The translations under genes and the position numbers were made by a program. The notes beneath the pieces were generated by a model. It saw only the letters and a list, made by a program, of their open reading frames with translations, did not search any database and was not told where the DNA came from. Of a DNA stretch of 64,000 nucleotides, positions 42,126 to 51,039 are shown one piece after another. Positions within the stretch are counted from its first letter, which is position 1. The number at the start of each line of letters is the position of its first letter. Source of the DNA: Pelagibius sp050330205 (GTDB lineage: Bacteria > Pseudomonadota > Alphaproteobacteria > Kiloniellales > Kiloniellaceae); the NCBI GenBank assembly GCA_050330205.1, contig JBHJOA010000047.1, forward strand, positions 1 through 64,000. The letters run 5' to 3'.

Positions 42126-42168
42126 CTCGGAAGCTCGAGACTCGGATACTCGAGACTCGGGCGATTCG
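42126..42168. repeat. 15-bp tandem repeat upstream of cpdR
   Basis: CTCGGAAGCTCGAGA, CTCGGATACTCGAGA and a partial CTCGGGCGATTCG form a short array 66 bp upstream of the cpdR start. The shared CTCGAGACTCGG junctions contain CTCGAG palindromes. It lies where the cpdR promoter is expected. Confidence 0.7.
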
Positions 42169-42278
42169 CCGCGCCGGTCCGGGCCGCAGACGGCCCTCTC
42201 CTCAGCCGCCAAACTGCCACCGGCGTGGTTAAGCAAGACTTAATGGCGGCCTTTCGAGAAGGCCTTTCGCCGAACCGC

Positions 42279-42926
42279 TTACGGCTCGTCGGTGCCGAAG
42301 GTGATGCTGAGGTTCTGCGCCCCTTCCGGAGGATTGCGCGTCTCGGTCCGGAACGACACGGCGGCGCCGGCGTCGAGCTGACCCTGCGGCACCTCGAAGG
42401 TCCATTCGGCCAGCACCTGGTCGCCGGAATCGGTCAGGCGGGCGCGCAGTGTCGGCAAGTCCTGCTTGCGGTCGGAGATGTTGGAGACCCTGCCGCGCAC
42501 CGTGATCACGGTGTCGCCCGCGACCTCTTCGGAGTCGAGGGTCACGTCGCTCAGCTGCAGCACCGGACCCGGGGCTGCGACCGGGATGCCGGCCAGGGCG
42601 TAGAGATCCGCCAGCTGCGGGAACTGGGCGACGATCTGATCGCGCCCGAACCAGCCGCCGGCCGCGACTCCGGCGACCAGGAGCAGCAGCAGAATCCAGC
42701 CGAGCGCGAGACCGCCGCCTTTCTTCTTGGGCGGCTGCGCCGGTCGGCGACGCGGCGGTGGCGGCACAGAGGCTTCCGCCGCGGCAACCGCCGCGCGGGG
42801 ATCGTCTTCCGGCATCTGGTGCCAGCAATTGCCGCATTTGCCGCAACGGACGATTCGTCCGTCGAAGCCGAGCTGCTCCCGGTCGACCTGGAAGCGGCTG
42901 CCGCAGGCGGGACAGTTAAGGATCAT
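42279..42926 (-). CDS. Zinc-ribbon (MJ0042-type) single-pass membrane protein
   Basis: The 215-residue protein begins with a zinc ribbon, ILNCPACGSRFQVDREQLGF then VRCGKCGNCWH, with the four cysteines at about 5, 8, 28 and 31 (MJ0042 family). A proline/lysine-rich linker leads to one helix (GLALGWILLLLLVAGVAAGG, about 70-90), and a periplasmic DUF3426-like beta domain follows (LQLSDVTLDSEEVAGDTVIT). It is divergent from ftsE and commonly found next to ftsEX in alphaproteobacteria. The function is unknown. Confidence 0.9.
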   Translation of the reverse strand: MILNCPACGSRFQVDREQLGFDGRIVRCGKCGNCWHQMPEDDPRAAVAAAEASVPPPPRRRPAQPPKKKGGGLALGWILLLLLVAGVAAGGWFGRDQIVAQFPQLADLYALAGIPVAAPGPVLQLSDVTLDSEEVAGDTVITVRGRVSNISDRKQDLPTLRARLTDSGDQVLAEWTFEVPQGQLDAGAAVSFRTETRNPPEGAQNLSITFGTDEP

Positions 42927-43072
42927 GGACGACTTCGGCCCTCCCGGGAGCTGTCACGCTTTCCTTATATGGAGGAGGTATAGGCAAAGCAAGGCATGAG
43001 CAGGACCCTTTACGGGACTGACTTGGCTATGCCATTTTCGAATCCAACTTCCGAAAAAAGGGATAACGCACC

Positions 43073-43777
43073 TTGGTTCGCTTCGAGGAGGTCGCGCTGC
43101 GCTATGGAAACGGGCCGGAAATCCTGAAGCGAGTCTCCCTGGAGTTCGATCCGGGTTCCTATCATTTCCTGGTCGGCCCCAGCGGCGCCGGCAAGTCGTC
43201 CCTGCTGCGCATGATGTTTCTCGCCCAGCATCCCAGCGCCGGCCGGGTCGCCCTCTTCGGGCGCGACGTGGCCGGCCTGTCGCGCCGCGAAACCGCGCTG
43301 CTGCGCCGGCGAATCGGGGTGGTGTTCCAGGACTTCCGCCTGCTCGACCACCTGACGGCGCGCGAGAACGTCGCCCTGCCCCTGCGCATCGGCGGCCAGT
43401 CGGCCGCGCGCAGCGACAAGGACGTCGAGGAACTCCTGGCCTGGGTCGGTCTCGCCGACCACATGGATGCCCTGCCACCGACGCTGTCCGGCGGCCAGCA
43501 GCAGCGCGTCGCCATTGCCCGCGCGGTGATCGGACGGCCCAACCTGCTGCTTGCCGACGAGCCGACCGGAAACCTGGACGACCGCATGGCGGTACGCCTG
43601 CTCTACCTCTTCGAGGAACTGAACAAGATCGGCACCACGGTGGTGATCGCCACCCACAACGAGTCGCTGGTGCAACGCTTTCCCCACCCGGTGACCCGCC
43701 TGCGCGACGGCGAGGTCGATGAGTCCGGCACCGTGCCGCCGGCTTCCGGCCCAGCGGCGCGCGGCGGCGGATACTGA
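43073..43777 (+). CDS. ftsE: Cell-division ATP-binding protein FtsE
   Basis: The 234-residue ATPase works with FtsX to control septal peptidoglycan hydrolysis. Walker A is GPSGAGKSS (36-44), the Q-loop is VVFQDFRLL, the signature is LSGGQQQR and Walker B is LLLADEP. The likely start is TTG at 43073, preceded by AAGGGA; the first residues (VRFEEVALRYGNG) match FtsE. The ftsX start is 4 bp after the stop. Confidence 0.95.
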   Translation: MVRFEEVALRYGNGPEILKRVSLEFDPGSYHFLVGPSGAGKSSLLRMMFLAQHPSAGRVALFGRDVAGLSRRETALLRRRIGVVFQDFRLLDHLTARENVALPLRIGGQSAARSDKDVEELLAWVGLADHMDALPPTLSGGQQQRVAIARAVIGRPNLLLADEPTGNLDDRMAVRLLYLFEELNKIGTTVVIATHNESLVQRFPHPVTRLRDGEVDESGTVPPASGPAARGGGY

Positions 43778-43781
43778 CGCC

Positions 43782-44666
43782 ATGGCCGCCAAACGCTCCC
43801 GCCGCCAGGCCGTGCCGCTCGACCGCGATGCCTCCGGGCGCTATCTGCCGCTGCTGATCGCCATCATGGTCTACCTGGCCGGGCTGGCCCTGGCCGGCGC
43901 CCTGGTCATGAACAAGCTCGCCGAGCGCTGGGATACCGGCCTTTCCGGCGCGCTGACGGTGCAGATCCCGGCCGCGGCGGAGAGCGAGGCGGCACAACTC
44001 GACGCCGTGGCAGCGATGCTGTCGGCGACGCCCGGCGTGCTGGCGGTCGAGGCTCTCGACCCCGAAGCGGTCACCGCGCTGCTGGAGCCCTGGCTCGGCG
44101 AAGCGGTGCTGACCGGCGACCTGCCGCTGCCGCGCCTCATCGCCGTCACCATCGATACCGGCAATCCGCCGGACCTCGACGCGCTCGACCGCCGGGTGCA
44201 GGAACTCGCACCCGGCAGTCTCGTCGACGACCACCAGCGCTGGCTGGCCCGGCTGCTCGACCTCGCCCGCGCCGTCGAGCTGATGGCCCTGGTGATCATG
44301 GCCCTGGTGGCCCTGGCGGCCTGCATCATGGTCGCCTTCGTCACCCGCATGGGCCTCGCCGCCCACCAGCGCTCCATCGAGCTGCTGCACCTGATCGGCG
44401 CGCAGGACTCCTACGTCGCCCGCCAGTTCCAGGGCCATGCCCTCGGCTTCGGACTGCGCGGCGGGCTCCTCGGCCTGGTTTTCGTCTTGCCGACGCTCTA
44501 CCTGGCGCGGGTTCTCCTGCGGCGCATCGACAGCGGCCTGCTGCCGGAGCTGAGCTTCCTGCCCCACGAGTGGTCGTTCTTCGTGCTGCTGCCGGTCGCG
44601 GCGGCGCTGGTCGCCATGCTGACGGCCCGCGTCACGGTGCTGCGCACCCTGGCACGCCTGCCCTAG
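43782..44666 (+). CDS. ftsX: Cell-division protein FtsX
   Basis: The 294-residue membrane partner of FtsE has a basic N-terminus, a first helix LLIAIMVYLAGLALAGALVM, an extracytoplasmic loop (LTVQIPAAAESEAAQLDAVA onward) and three C-terminal helices including LMALVIMALVALAACIMVAF and FFVLLPVAAALVAMLTARVT. QRSIELLHLIGAQDSYVARQ is the conserved coupling segment. It overlaps no gene and is followed by ydcF after 12 bp. Confidence 0.93.
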   Translation: MAAKRSRRQAVPLDRDASGRYLPLLIAIMVYLAGLALAGALVMNKLAERWDTGLSGALTVQIPAAAESEAAQLDAVAAMLSATPGVLAVEALDPEAVTALLEPWLGEAVLTGDLPLPRLIAVTIDTGNPPDLDALDRRVQELAPGSLVDDHQRWLARLLDLARAVELMALVIMALVALAACIMVAFVTRMGLAAHQRSIELLHLIGAQDSYVARQFQGHALGFGLRGGLLGLVFVLPTLYLARVLLRRIDSGLLPELSFLPHEWSFFVLLPVAAALVAMLTARVTVLRTLARLP

Positions 44667-44678
44667 GAGCCGGCGATC

Positions 44679-45344
44679 ATGAGACCGCGCAGGCTGCGAC
44701 AGGAACGAGGCCGACACAGGACACGCGGCTGGCCGCGCCTCGTCCGCCTGATGATACTGGTGGGCGCTCTTTTCGGCTTCTATCTCGCCGGCTTCCTGTG
44801 GTTCGCCACTCTGCTGCCGACGGCAGTCGGCGATGAAGAAAAGACCACCGATGCCATCGTCGTGCTGACCGGCGGCAGCGACCGGCTCACCGTCGCCCTC
44901 GACCTGCTGAGCGAAGAGAAAGCCAGCAAGCTCTTCGTGTCCGGTGTCTACCGTGGCGTCGACGTGCGCCATCTTCTCGATCTTTCACAGCATTCGCCGG
45001 AGGACCTCTCCTGCTGCGTGATCCTCGGCTACGAGGCGGACAACACCCGCGGCAACGCCATCGAAACGGCGGCCTGGATGCGGGACCAGGGCTTCACGTC
45101 GCTGCGCCTGGTGACGGCGACCTATCACATGCCGCGCTCGCTGCTGGAATTCCGGCGCACCATGCCGGGGATCGAGATCGTGCCCCATCCGGTGTTCACC
45201 GAAACGTTCAAGCGCGACGACTGGTGGATGTGGCCCGGCAGCAGCAGCCTGCTGGTCACCGAGTACACCAAGTACCTCGTCGCCCGGGTGCGGGCCCTCT
45301 TCGACCCGCTGCGCGCGGCCCTGGACGGGCTTGCCGGAACATGA
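44679..45344 (+). CDS. YdcF-family (DUF218) membrane protein
   Basis: The 221-residue protein has one N-terminal helix (LMILVGALFGFYLAGFLWFA) and a DUF218 domain: DAIVVLTGGSDRLTVALDLL, KLFVSGVYRGVDV, NTRGNAIETAAWMRDQGF and LVTATYHMPRSLLEF. DUF218 proteins bind S-adenosylmethionine or act in envelope metabolism (ElyC, SanA). It sits between ftsX and an acyltransferase, with a 4-bp ATGA overlap to the latter, which suggests a shared envelope role. Confidence 0.9.
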   Translation: MRPRRLRQERGRHRTRGWPRLVRLMILVGALFGFYLAGFLWFATLLPTAVGDEEKTTDAIVVLTGGSDRLTVALDLLSEEKASKLFVSGVYRGVDVRHLLDLSQHSPEDLSCCVILGYEADNTRGNAIETAAWMRDQGFTSLRLVTATYHMPRSLLEFRRTMPGIEIVPHPVFTETFKRDDWWMWPGSSSLLVTEYTKYLVARVRALFDPLRAALDGLAGT

Positions 45345-46093
45345 CCGCGCTCCGTTCGCTCCTGTTCAACGGCTTCTTCTACGGCTGGACGGCGCTCTGC
45401 GTGGTGGCCGGCCTGCCCCTGCTGCTCGGCCCGCGCATCGGCATGTACTATCTCGGCCGCGCCTGGGCACATCCCATCCTCGCCGCCCTCGCCCTGCTCT
45501 GCGGCCTGCGCCACGAGGTGCGCGGCCGCGAGAACCTGCCGCCGGGTGCCGTGCTCGTCGCCGCCAAGCACCAGTCGGCCTGGGACACCATCATCTTCTC
45601 CATCCTGCTGTGGGACCACAGCTTCGTGCTGAAGCGCGAACTCATGTGGGTGCCGCTGTTCGGCATCTTTCTCGCCCGCGCCGGCCTGATCCCGGTGGAT
45701 CGCCAGGGCGGCAGCCGGGCCCTGCGCAAGATGGTGGCGGCCGCCCGCCGGGCCGCCGCCGCCGGCCGGCCCATCGTGATCTTCCCGGAGGGCACCCGGG
45801 TCGCGCCCGGCCAGCATCGCCCCTACCAGCCGGGGGTGGCCGCGCTCTACGGCCAGCTCGGCATCCCGGTGGTCCCGGTCGCCCTCAACTCCGGCCTGTT
45901 CTGGCGCCGCCGCGGCTTCCTCAAGCAGCCCGGCACCATCACCCTGGAGTTCCTGCCGCCGATCGCCCCCGGGCTGCCGCGCAAGGCCTTCCTGGCCCGC
46001 CTGGAGGAGGCCATCGAGGGCCGCAGCCGCCTGCTGGCCGGACCGGCGACGGCGCAAATGCCGCCGGAACGCAAGGCCTTGACGCCCAAATAG
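45341..46093 (+). CDS. 1-acyl-sn-glycerol-3-phosphate acyltransferase (PlsC family)
   Basis: The 250-residue protein has N-terminal helices and the acyltransferase motifs AKHQSAWDTI (HX4D block), LMWVPLFGIFLARAGLIPVD and IFPEGTRVAPGQ. It makes phosphatidic acid from lysophosphatidic acid at the inner membrane. The ATG overlaps the ydcF stop. PlsC is the usual call; other lysophospholipid acyltransferases are possible. Confidence 0.92.
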   Translation: MTALRSLLFNGFFYGWTALCVVAGLPLLLGPRIGMYYLGRAWAHPILAALALLCGLRHEVRGRENLPPGAVLVAAKHQSAWDTIIFSILLWDHSFVLKRELMWVPLFGIFLARAGLIPVDRQGGSRALRKMVAAARRAAAAGRPIVIFPEGTRVAPGQHRPYQPGVAALYGQLGIPVVPVALNSGLFWRRRGFLKQPGTITLEFLPPIAPGLPRKAFLARLEEAIEGRSRLLAGPATAQMPPERKALTPK

Positions 46094-46106
46094 CTGTGCG
46101 CAGATT

Positions 46107-46115
46107 TGTGGATAG
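46107..46115 (+). promoter_or_regulatory. DnaA-box-like sequence before nrdJ
   Basis: TGTGGATAG matches the DnaA-box consensus TGTGGATAA at eight of nine positions, in the 211-bp gap before the ribonucleotide reductase gene. DnaA sites occur upstream of nrd genes in some bacteria. A single nine-base match is weak evidence. Confidence 0.25.
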
Positions 46116-46304
46116 CTTTCACCGCCCGGGCGAATGCCCCGGATTCCCTCTTGCCAAAGATGAATCCCTTGGCGACTCGGGCGGTGCGAAACGAAGCGGG
46201 AACATCGGCTTGACCACCCCCCGGGCGGCGCCTATCGTCGGCTAAGCGTTTCCGCCGATAATTGACGGCCCGACCAGGGCGGACGGCCGGCGAAAGGCCT
46301 CGAA

Positions 46305-48647
46305 ATGACCAAGCAGACGGCTTTGTCGCAGGAAATCTGGGACATGAAGTATCGCCTGAAGACCGCTTCGGGCGAGCCTGTGGACAAAACCATCGCCGAC
46401 AGCTGGCGGCGCGTCGCCCGGGCGCTGGCCGCCGCCGAGCCCGACGCCGCCGCGCGCAAGGCCGAAGAACCAAGATTCTTCAAGGCGCTGGAGGATTTCC
46501 GCTTCCTGCCGGCCGGCCGCATCCAGGCCGGGGCCGGGACCGAGCGCAACGTCACCCTGTTCAACTGCTTCGTCATGGGGACGATCCCCGACGACATGGG
46601 CGGCATCTTCGAGCACCTGAGGGAGGCCGCCCTCACCCTGCAGCAGGGCGGCGGCATCGGCTACGACTTCTCCACCCTACGGCCCAAGGGCGCGATGGTG
46701 CACGGCATCGGCGCCGACGCCTCCGGCCCCTTGAGCTTCATGGACGTCTGGGACGCCATGTGCCGCACCATCATGAGCGCCGGATCGCGCCGCGGCGCCA
46801 TGATGGCAACGCTCTCCTGCGATCACCCGGACATCGAGGCTTTCGTCACCGCCAAGCAGGAGCCGGGGCGGCTGTCGATGTTCAACCTCTCGGTGCTGGT
46901 CTCCGACGCCTTCATGCAGGCGGTGCGCGAGGACCAGCCCTGGGACCTGGCGTTCGCCGGCACGGTCTACCGCACGGTGCAGGCGCGCGACCTGTGGAAC
47001 CGGATCATGCAGGCGACCTACAGCGCCGCCGAGCCGGGCGTGATCTTCATCGACCGCATCAACCAGCGCAACAACCTGCACTACTGCGAGACCATCCGCG
47101 CGACCAACCCCTGCGGCGAGCAGCCGCTGCCACCCTACGGTGCCTGCCTGCTGGGCTCGGTGAACCTCATGGCGCTGGTGAAGAACCCCTTCGAAGCCGG
47201 GGCCGACCTCGACATGGCGGCGCTGGCGGAACTGGTGCCGACGGCGGTGCGCATGCTCGACAACGCCATCGACGTCTCGCGCTTCCCGCTGGAGGCGCAG
47301 CGCCAGGAAGCCAAGGCCAAGCGGCGTATCGGCCTCGGCATCACCGGACTCGCCGACGCGCTGATCGCCTGCGGCCTGCGCTACGGCAGCGCCGAGGCGG
47401 TGAAGGCGACGGAACGCTGGCTCGCCGCCTTCCGCCGCCACGCCTATCTGGCATCGGTCGAACTTGCGAAGGAGAAGGGGCCGTTTCCGCTCTACGACCG
47501 CGAGCCCTATCTCGCCGGCGAGAGCATCCGCGATCTCGACCCCGACGTCCAGGCCGCCATCGCCGAGCACGGCATCCGCAACGCGCTGGTCACCTCCGTG
47601 GCGCCGACCGGCACCATCTCGCTGCTGGCCGACAACATCTCCTCCGGCCTGGAGCCGGTGTTCAGTTTCGTCTACAAGCGCCGCATCCTGCTGGCCGACG
47701 GCAGCCGCCGCGAGGAGGAGGTGAGCGACCACGCCTACCGCCTGTTCCGGCGCCTGAAGGGCGAGGAGGCCGCGCTGCCGCCGGCCTTCGTGAACGCCCA
47801 GACCCTGGAGCCGGCGGCCCACGTGGTGATGCAGGCCGCGGTGCAGCGCTACATCGACTCTTCGGTCTCCAAGACCATCAACCTGCCGGCGTCGATTTCC
47901 TTCGAGGCCTTCAAGGACGTCTACCAGCAGGCCTACGACCTGGGCTGCAAGGGCTGCACCACCTACCGCCCCAACGAGATCACCGGCGCTGTGCTTTCGG
48001 TCGGCGCGCGCGAGGCGATCGCGGAGCCGGCTGACAGCGAACTGGTGCCGGCAGATGCGAACGTCCCGGCACCGGCGCGTGCATCACGCGGCGATGTCGT
48101 CTACATGACCGCGCCGCTGGACCGGCCGGAGGTTCTGCCCGGGCGCTCCTATAAGCTGCGCTGGCCGGAGAGCGACCACGCCATCTACATCACCTTGAAC
48201 GACATCGTCGAGGAGAGTACGGGCAAAGAGCCGCGGCGGCGGCCCTTCGAGATCTTCATCAACTCCAAGAACATGGAGCACTACGCCTGGACCGTGGCGC
48301 TGACGCGCATGATCTCGGCGGTGTTCCGGCGCGGCGGCGACGTCTCCTTCGTGGTCGAGGAGCTGAAGGCGGTGTTCGACCCGCGCGGCGGCGCCTGGAT
48401 GGAAGGCCGCTACGTGCCCTCGCTGCTGGCCGCCATCGGCGGCGTCATCGAGCGCCACATGATCGACATCGGCTTCCTGCAGGCGCGGGAGCCCCTGGAA
48501 GGCGAAGAGCGGCGCGCGGTGGTGAACCTCGGCGGGCCGGAAGGCGGTACCCGCTTCGCCCAGTGCCCGAAGTGCGGCAGCGCCAGCCTGATCCGCCAGG
48601 AAGGCTGCGACCTCTGCACGTCCTGCGGCTACTCGAAGTGCGGGTGA
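46305..48647 (+). CDS. nrdJ: Class II (adenosylcobalamin-dependent) ribonucleotide reductase
   Basis: The 780-residue enzyme makes deoxyribonucleotides using adenosylcobalamin instead of a second subunit or oxygen. The first redox cysteine is in LFNCFVMGTI (Cys88), the active-site region is TNPCGEQPLPPYGACLLGSV, and VTSVAPTGTISLLADNISSG is the conserved loop. The C-terminus has a zinc-ribbon-like CPKCGSASLIRQEGC then CTSCGYSKCG, including the redox cysteines. It works without oxygen, and the cobalamin adenosyltransferase at 28 kb can supply its cofactor. No nrdA/nrdB is in the window. Confidence 0.95.
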   Translation: MTKQTALSQEIWDMKYRLKTASGEPVDKTIADSWRRVARALAAAEPDAAARKAEEPRFFKALEDFRFLPAGRIQAGAGTERNVTLFNCFVMGTIPDDMGGIFEHLREAALTLQQGGGIGYDFSTLRPKGAMVHGIGADASGPLSFMDVWDAMCRTIMSAGSRRGAMMATLSCDHPDIEAFVTAKQEPGRLSMFNLSVLVSDAFMQAVREDQPWDLAFAGTVYRTVQARDLWNRIMQATYSAAEPGVIFIDRINQRNNLHYCETIRATNPCGEQPLPPYGACLLGSVNLMALVKNPFEAGADLDMAALAELVPTAVRMLDNAIDVSRFPLEAQRQEAKAKRRIGLGITGLADALIACGLRYGSAEAVKATERWLAAFRRHAYLASVELAKEKGPFPLYDREPYLAGESIRDLDPDVQAAIAEHGIRNALVTSVAPTGTISLLADNISSGLEPVFSFVYKRRILLADGSRREEEVSDHAYRLFRRLKGEEAALPPAFVNAQTLEPAAHVVMQAAVQRYIDSSVSKTINLPASISFEAFKDVYQQAYDLGCKGCTTYRPNEITGAVLSVGAREAIAEPADSELVPADANVPAPARASRGDVVYMTAPLDRPEVLPGRSYKLRWPESDHAIYITLNDIVEESTGKEPRRRPFEIFINSKNMEHYAWTVALTRMISAVFRRGGDVSFVVEELKAVFDPRGGAWMEGRYVPSLLAAIGGVIERHMIDIGFLQAREPLEGEERRAVVNLGGPEGGTRFAQCPKCGSASLIRQEGCDLCTSCGYSKCG

Positions 48648-48654
48648 GAAGTGG

Positions 48655-49245
48655 CTACGCCGGTGCCCTGTCCGGTGACGCCCGCATCGCCGGCACGATC
48701 CTCCGCAGTACCCAATCCAGCGACACCGCGCCGGCGCCTTTCACGACCAGGGTGAGCAGCAGGAAGACCCACAGCAGGCGCTGATCCAGGATCGCCGCGT
48801 CGGAGAAGCGGTCGAACCAGGCGCCGATGGTTTTGTCGTCGACGCCGTGGAAGGCGATGTCGACGTAGCTCTGCACGACGATGAAACCGATCATGCCGAG
48901 CGACGCGAGGCGGGTGAAGAGGCCGAGCACGATGACAACAGGCAGGACGAACTCCGCGTAGGTGCCGGCGAATACGACGATGCCCCAGGGGAAGAAGGGC
49001 ACCTGCGAGACGTCGTAGCCGTAGGCCTCCACCACCGGGGGCAGGATCTGGAACCAGGCATTGGCGCCGACGCTGAAGAAGCCGAGAACCCCGTCGCCCA
49101 CCTTGGTGGCGGCGGAGTTCAGATAATAGACCAGCAGCACCGCGGCGAAGGCGAAGCGGGCGAGGAGGCCGAGGAACCAGCCGTCGAGGCGACCCTCCAG
49201 CTGCCCGAAAACCCGGGCATGCAGTTGCGAAAGCCTGGAAATCAT
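48655..49245 (-). CDS. DoxX-family membrane protein of the bufferin operon
   Basis: The 196-residue protein has about four helices (LLARFAFAAVLLVYYLNSAA, GTYAEFVLPVVIVLGLFTRL, and others), with the DoxX consensus G....R......T........F. DoxX-like genes commonly accompany DUF692/DUF2063 bufferin operons. It starts 2 bp after the BufC stop. Its role could be a redox or quinone-linked step in the membrane; this is inferred from context. Confidence 0.85.
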   Translation of the reverse strand: MISRLSQLHARVFGQLEGRLDGWFLGLLARFAFAAVLLVYYLNSAATKVGDGVLGFFSVGANAWFQILPPVVEAYGYDVSQVPFFPWGIVVFAGTYAEFVLPVVIVLGLFTRLASLGMIGFIVVQSYVDIAFHGVDDKTIGAWFDRFSDAAILDQRLLWVFLLLTLVVKGAGAVSLDWVLRRIVPAMRASPDRAPA

Positions 49246-49247
49246 AT

Positions 49248-50027
49248 CTATGCCTTTGCGCGTTGATTCGTCTCCGGAAGGCGAAGCCCCGCAACGCCGC
49301 CGAGAGCGAAGAGTCCCTGCAGGTGGACGGCGAGATCGAAGCCGGGATCGCCGGCGAGCGCCGCTTCGGCGGCCTCGCCGAGCGCCGCGCCGCCGGCAAG
49401 CGCGGCGATGAAGCCGTAGCCGCCGGGCGGCAGGACGCGCAGCTCCACCGCGAGGGCGGGACGGACGACGGCCACCTCCTCCCCCTTCGTCATGTCGACT
49501 TCACGGGCGGAATCGCCGCCGCCGGCCGCCGCCCAGAGCGCGGCCACCGGATAGCGCGAGGTCAGCAGCCGCAGGGAGGGATGCAACGCGAAACGCAGTT
49601 CGCCCAGGCGGTCCTGCGGCACCTCGGCGAGGCGGGCGACAGTCAGCGGCTCGGCGTCGGCCGCGTGGTAGGCGCTCAGCCGCGCCCACTCGAGGCGGGC
49701 GACGTCGCCGAGATAGGGAACGCCCCGCGCCGGCTCGAAGCCGTCGAGGAAATTCCCGAAGGTCTCGCCGTAGAGCAGCAGCACCGGCGACCGCGGCGGC
49801 TCGCGCCGCAGGTAGACCCTGGCGGCGGCCCTGAAGAAGTCGTCGCCGACGAGGCGGCGCACCGCCGGGAATGCCGTCTCCAGCGCCTCGATCAGGGCGA
49901 CGGTCATGTTGTTGCGGTGAACAGCGAAGCGACGCCCCACCGGCCGACGCAGACCCTCCGGCGCCGGCCGCGCCGGGTCCGAGAGGGCCGCGGCAAAGCC
50001 GGCCTGAATCTCAGCCAGCGACAGCAT
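49248..50027 (-). CDS. bufC: BufC-like DUF2063 partner protein
   Basis: The 259-residue protein has the DUF2063 N-terminal domain: LSLAEIQAGFAAALSDPARP, VHRNNMTVALIEALETAFPA, RRLVGDDFFRAAARVYLRRE. DUF2063 proteins pair with DUF692 enzymes and bind the peptide substrate. Its start overlaps the 3' end of bufB by 17 bp. The C-terminal half is Ala/Leu-rich and less conserved. Confidence 0.9.
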   Translation of the reverse strand: MLSLAEIQAGFAAALSDPARPAPEGLRRPVGRRFAVHRNNMTVALIEALETAFPAVRRLVGDDFFRAAARVYLRREPPRSPVLLLYGETFGNFLDGFEPARGVPYLGDVARLEWARLSAYHAADAEPLTVARLAEVPQDRLGELRFALHPSLRLLTSRYPVAALWAAAGGGDSAREVDMTKGEEVAVVRPALAVELRVLPPGGYGFIAALAGGAALGEAAEAALAGDPGFDLAVHLQGLFALGGVAGLRLPETNQRAKA

Positions 50028-50907
50028 GGCCTTGCCCGCTCTCCCGGCGCCGAACCGCGGCCAGAGCCGTCTCCGAAACCAGGATTCGTTCGGCGACCCG
50101 CGCCTCGGCGAACAGCGTCTCCCAACCGGGGACGTCGTTGTCCCATTCGATGAGGCTGGGTTTGGCACCGCCCCGGACGATGGCGCGCCGGTAGAGCGCC
50201 CAGACCTGGCGGTCGACGGCGCGGTCATGGGCATCGATCAGCAGCAGGCCGCCGGCATCGTCGCGATCCCGCGCATGGCCGGCCAGATGGATTTCGCCCA
50301 CGCGGGCCAGCGGGAAGGCATCGATATAGGCCTCCGCGCTCGTGCCCTGGTTGGTGGCGGACACCAGCGCATTGTTCACGTCGAGGAGCAGGCCGCAGCC
50401 GCTGCGCGACGCCACCTCGGCGAGGAAGCCGATCTCGCTCATCTCGCTGCTCTCGAAGGCGACGTAGGTCGAGGGATTTTCCAGCAGGATGACGCGGCCG
50501 AGCACCGTCTGCAGGCGATCGATGTGGTCGACGACCCGATCGACGGCCTCGACAGTGTAAGGCAACGGCAGCAGGTCGTTGAAGAAGACGCCGCCGTGGC
50601 TCGACCAGGCGAGATGCTCGCTCACCAGGCCGGGCTGGTAGCGGTCGTTCAGCGCCTTCAATCGCGCCAGGTGCGCCTCGTCGAGCGGTTCGGCAGCGCC
50701 GATGGAAAGGCCGACGCCGTGCAGCGACAGCGGATAGTCGCGCCGGATCGCCTCCAGGTAACGATGCGGCGGCCCGCCGTCGCCCATGTAGTTCTCGGCA
50801 TGGACCTCGAACCAGCCGAGGTCCGGCCGGCCCTCGAGGATATCCTCGTAGTGCTGCGCCTTGAGACCGACACCGGCGCGCGGCGGGATTTGCGTGGAGT
50901 CCGTCAT
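50011..50907 (-). CDS. bufB: BufB-like DUF692 multinuclear iron oxygenase
   Basis: The 298-residue TIM-barrel enzyme belongs to the MNIO family (MbnB, BufB). Metal-ligand segments are visible: GVGLKAQHYEDIL (His19), EVHAENY (His36, Glu38, Asn39), SLHGVGLSIG (His63), SEHLAWS, LLENPSTYV, LDVNN, HLAGH, DAHD and EWDNDVP. These enzymes oxidise cysteines of precursor peptides, for bufferins to 5-thiooxazoles. The precursor gene lies 158 bp upstream and is separated by two hairpin repeats. Confidence 0.93.
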   Translation of the reverse strand: MTDSTQIPPRAGVGLKAQHYEDILEGRPDLGWFEVHAENYMGDGGPPHRYLEAIRRDYPLSLHGVGLSIGAAEPLDEAHLARLKALNDRYQPGLVSEHLAWSSHGGVFFNDLLPLPYTVEAVDRVVDHIDRLQTVLGRVILLENPSTYVAFESSEMSEIGFLAEVASRSGCGLLLDVNNALVSATNQGTSAEAYIDAFPLARVGEIHLAGHARDRDDAGGLLLIDAHDRAVDRQVWALYRRAIVRGGAKPSLIEWDNDVPGWETLFAEARVAERILVSETALAAVRRRESGQGHAVAG

Positions 50908-50929
50908 TGCAGGCTCGAGCCCTGATCGA

Positions 50930-50975
50930 CCTCGTGGTTCGAGACGCCCGCTACCGCGGGCTCCTCACCATGAGG
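50930..50975. repeat. Palindromic repeat A between bufA1 and bufB
   Basis: The hairpin pairs CCTC with GAGG, TGG with CCA and CCCGC with GCGGG. In inverted orientation it aligns over most of its length with the repeat at 50996..51039, and stem positions differ in a compensating way. It resembles the palindromic intergenic repeats common in alphaproteobacteria. Confidence 0.65.
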
Positions 50976-50995
50976 TCGATCCTTTCCAAGTCCTG

Positions 50996-51039
50996 CCTCA
51001 CCCCGAGGAGGCGCGTCAGCGCCGTCTCGAAGGGCGAGG
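50996..51039. repeat. Palindromic repeat B between bufA1 and bufB
   Basis: CCTCACCCCGAGGAGG and CGTCTCGAAGGGCGAGG form the two arms; the stem extends outward as CCTGCCTC (50992-50999) with GAGGCAGG (51036-51043). It is the opposite-orientation partner of repeat A. A strong stem just after bufA1 could protect its message or reduce read-through into bufB, giving more precursor than enzyme. Confidence 0.65.

Noticed and set aside
46101..46304. Possible cobalamin riboswitch upstream of nrdJ
   Set aside because: No B12-box-like sequence or long structured leader is seen in the 211-bp gap.
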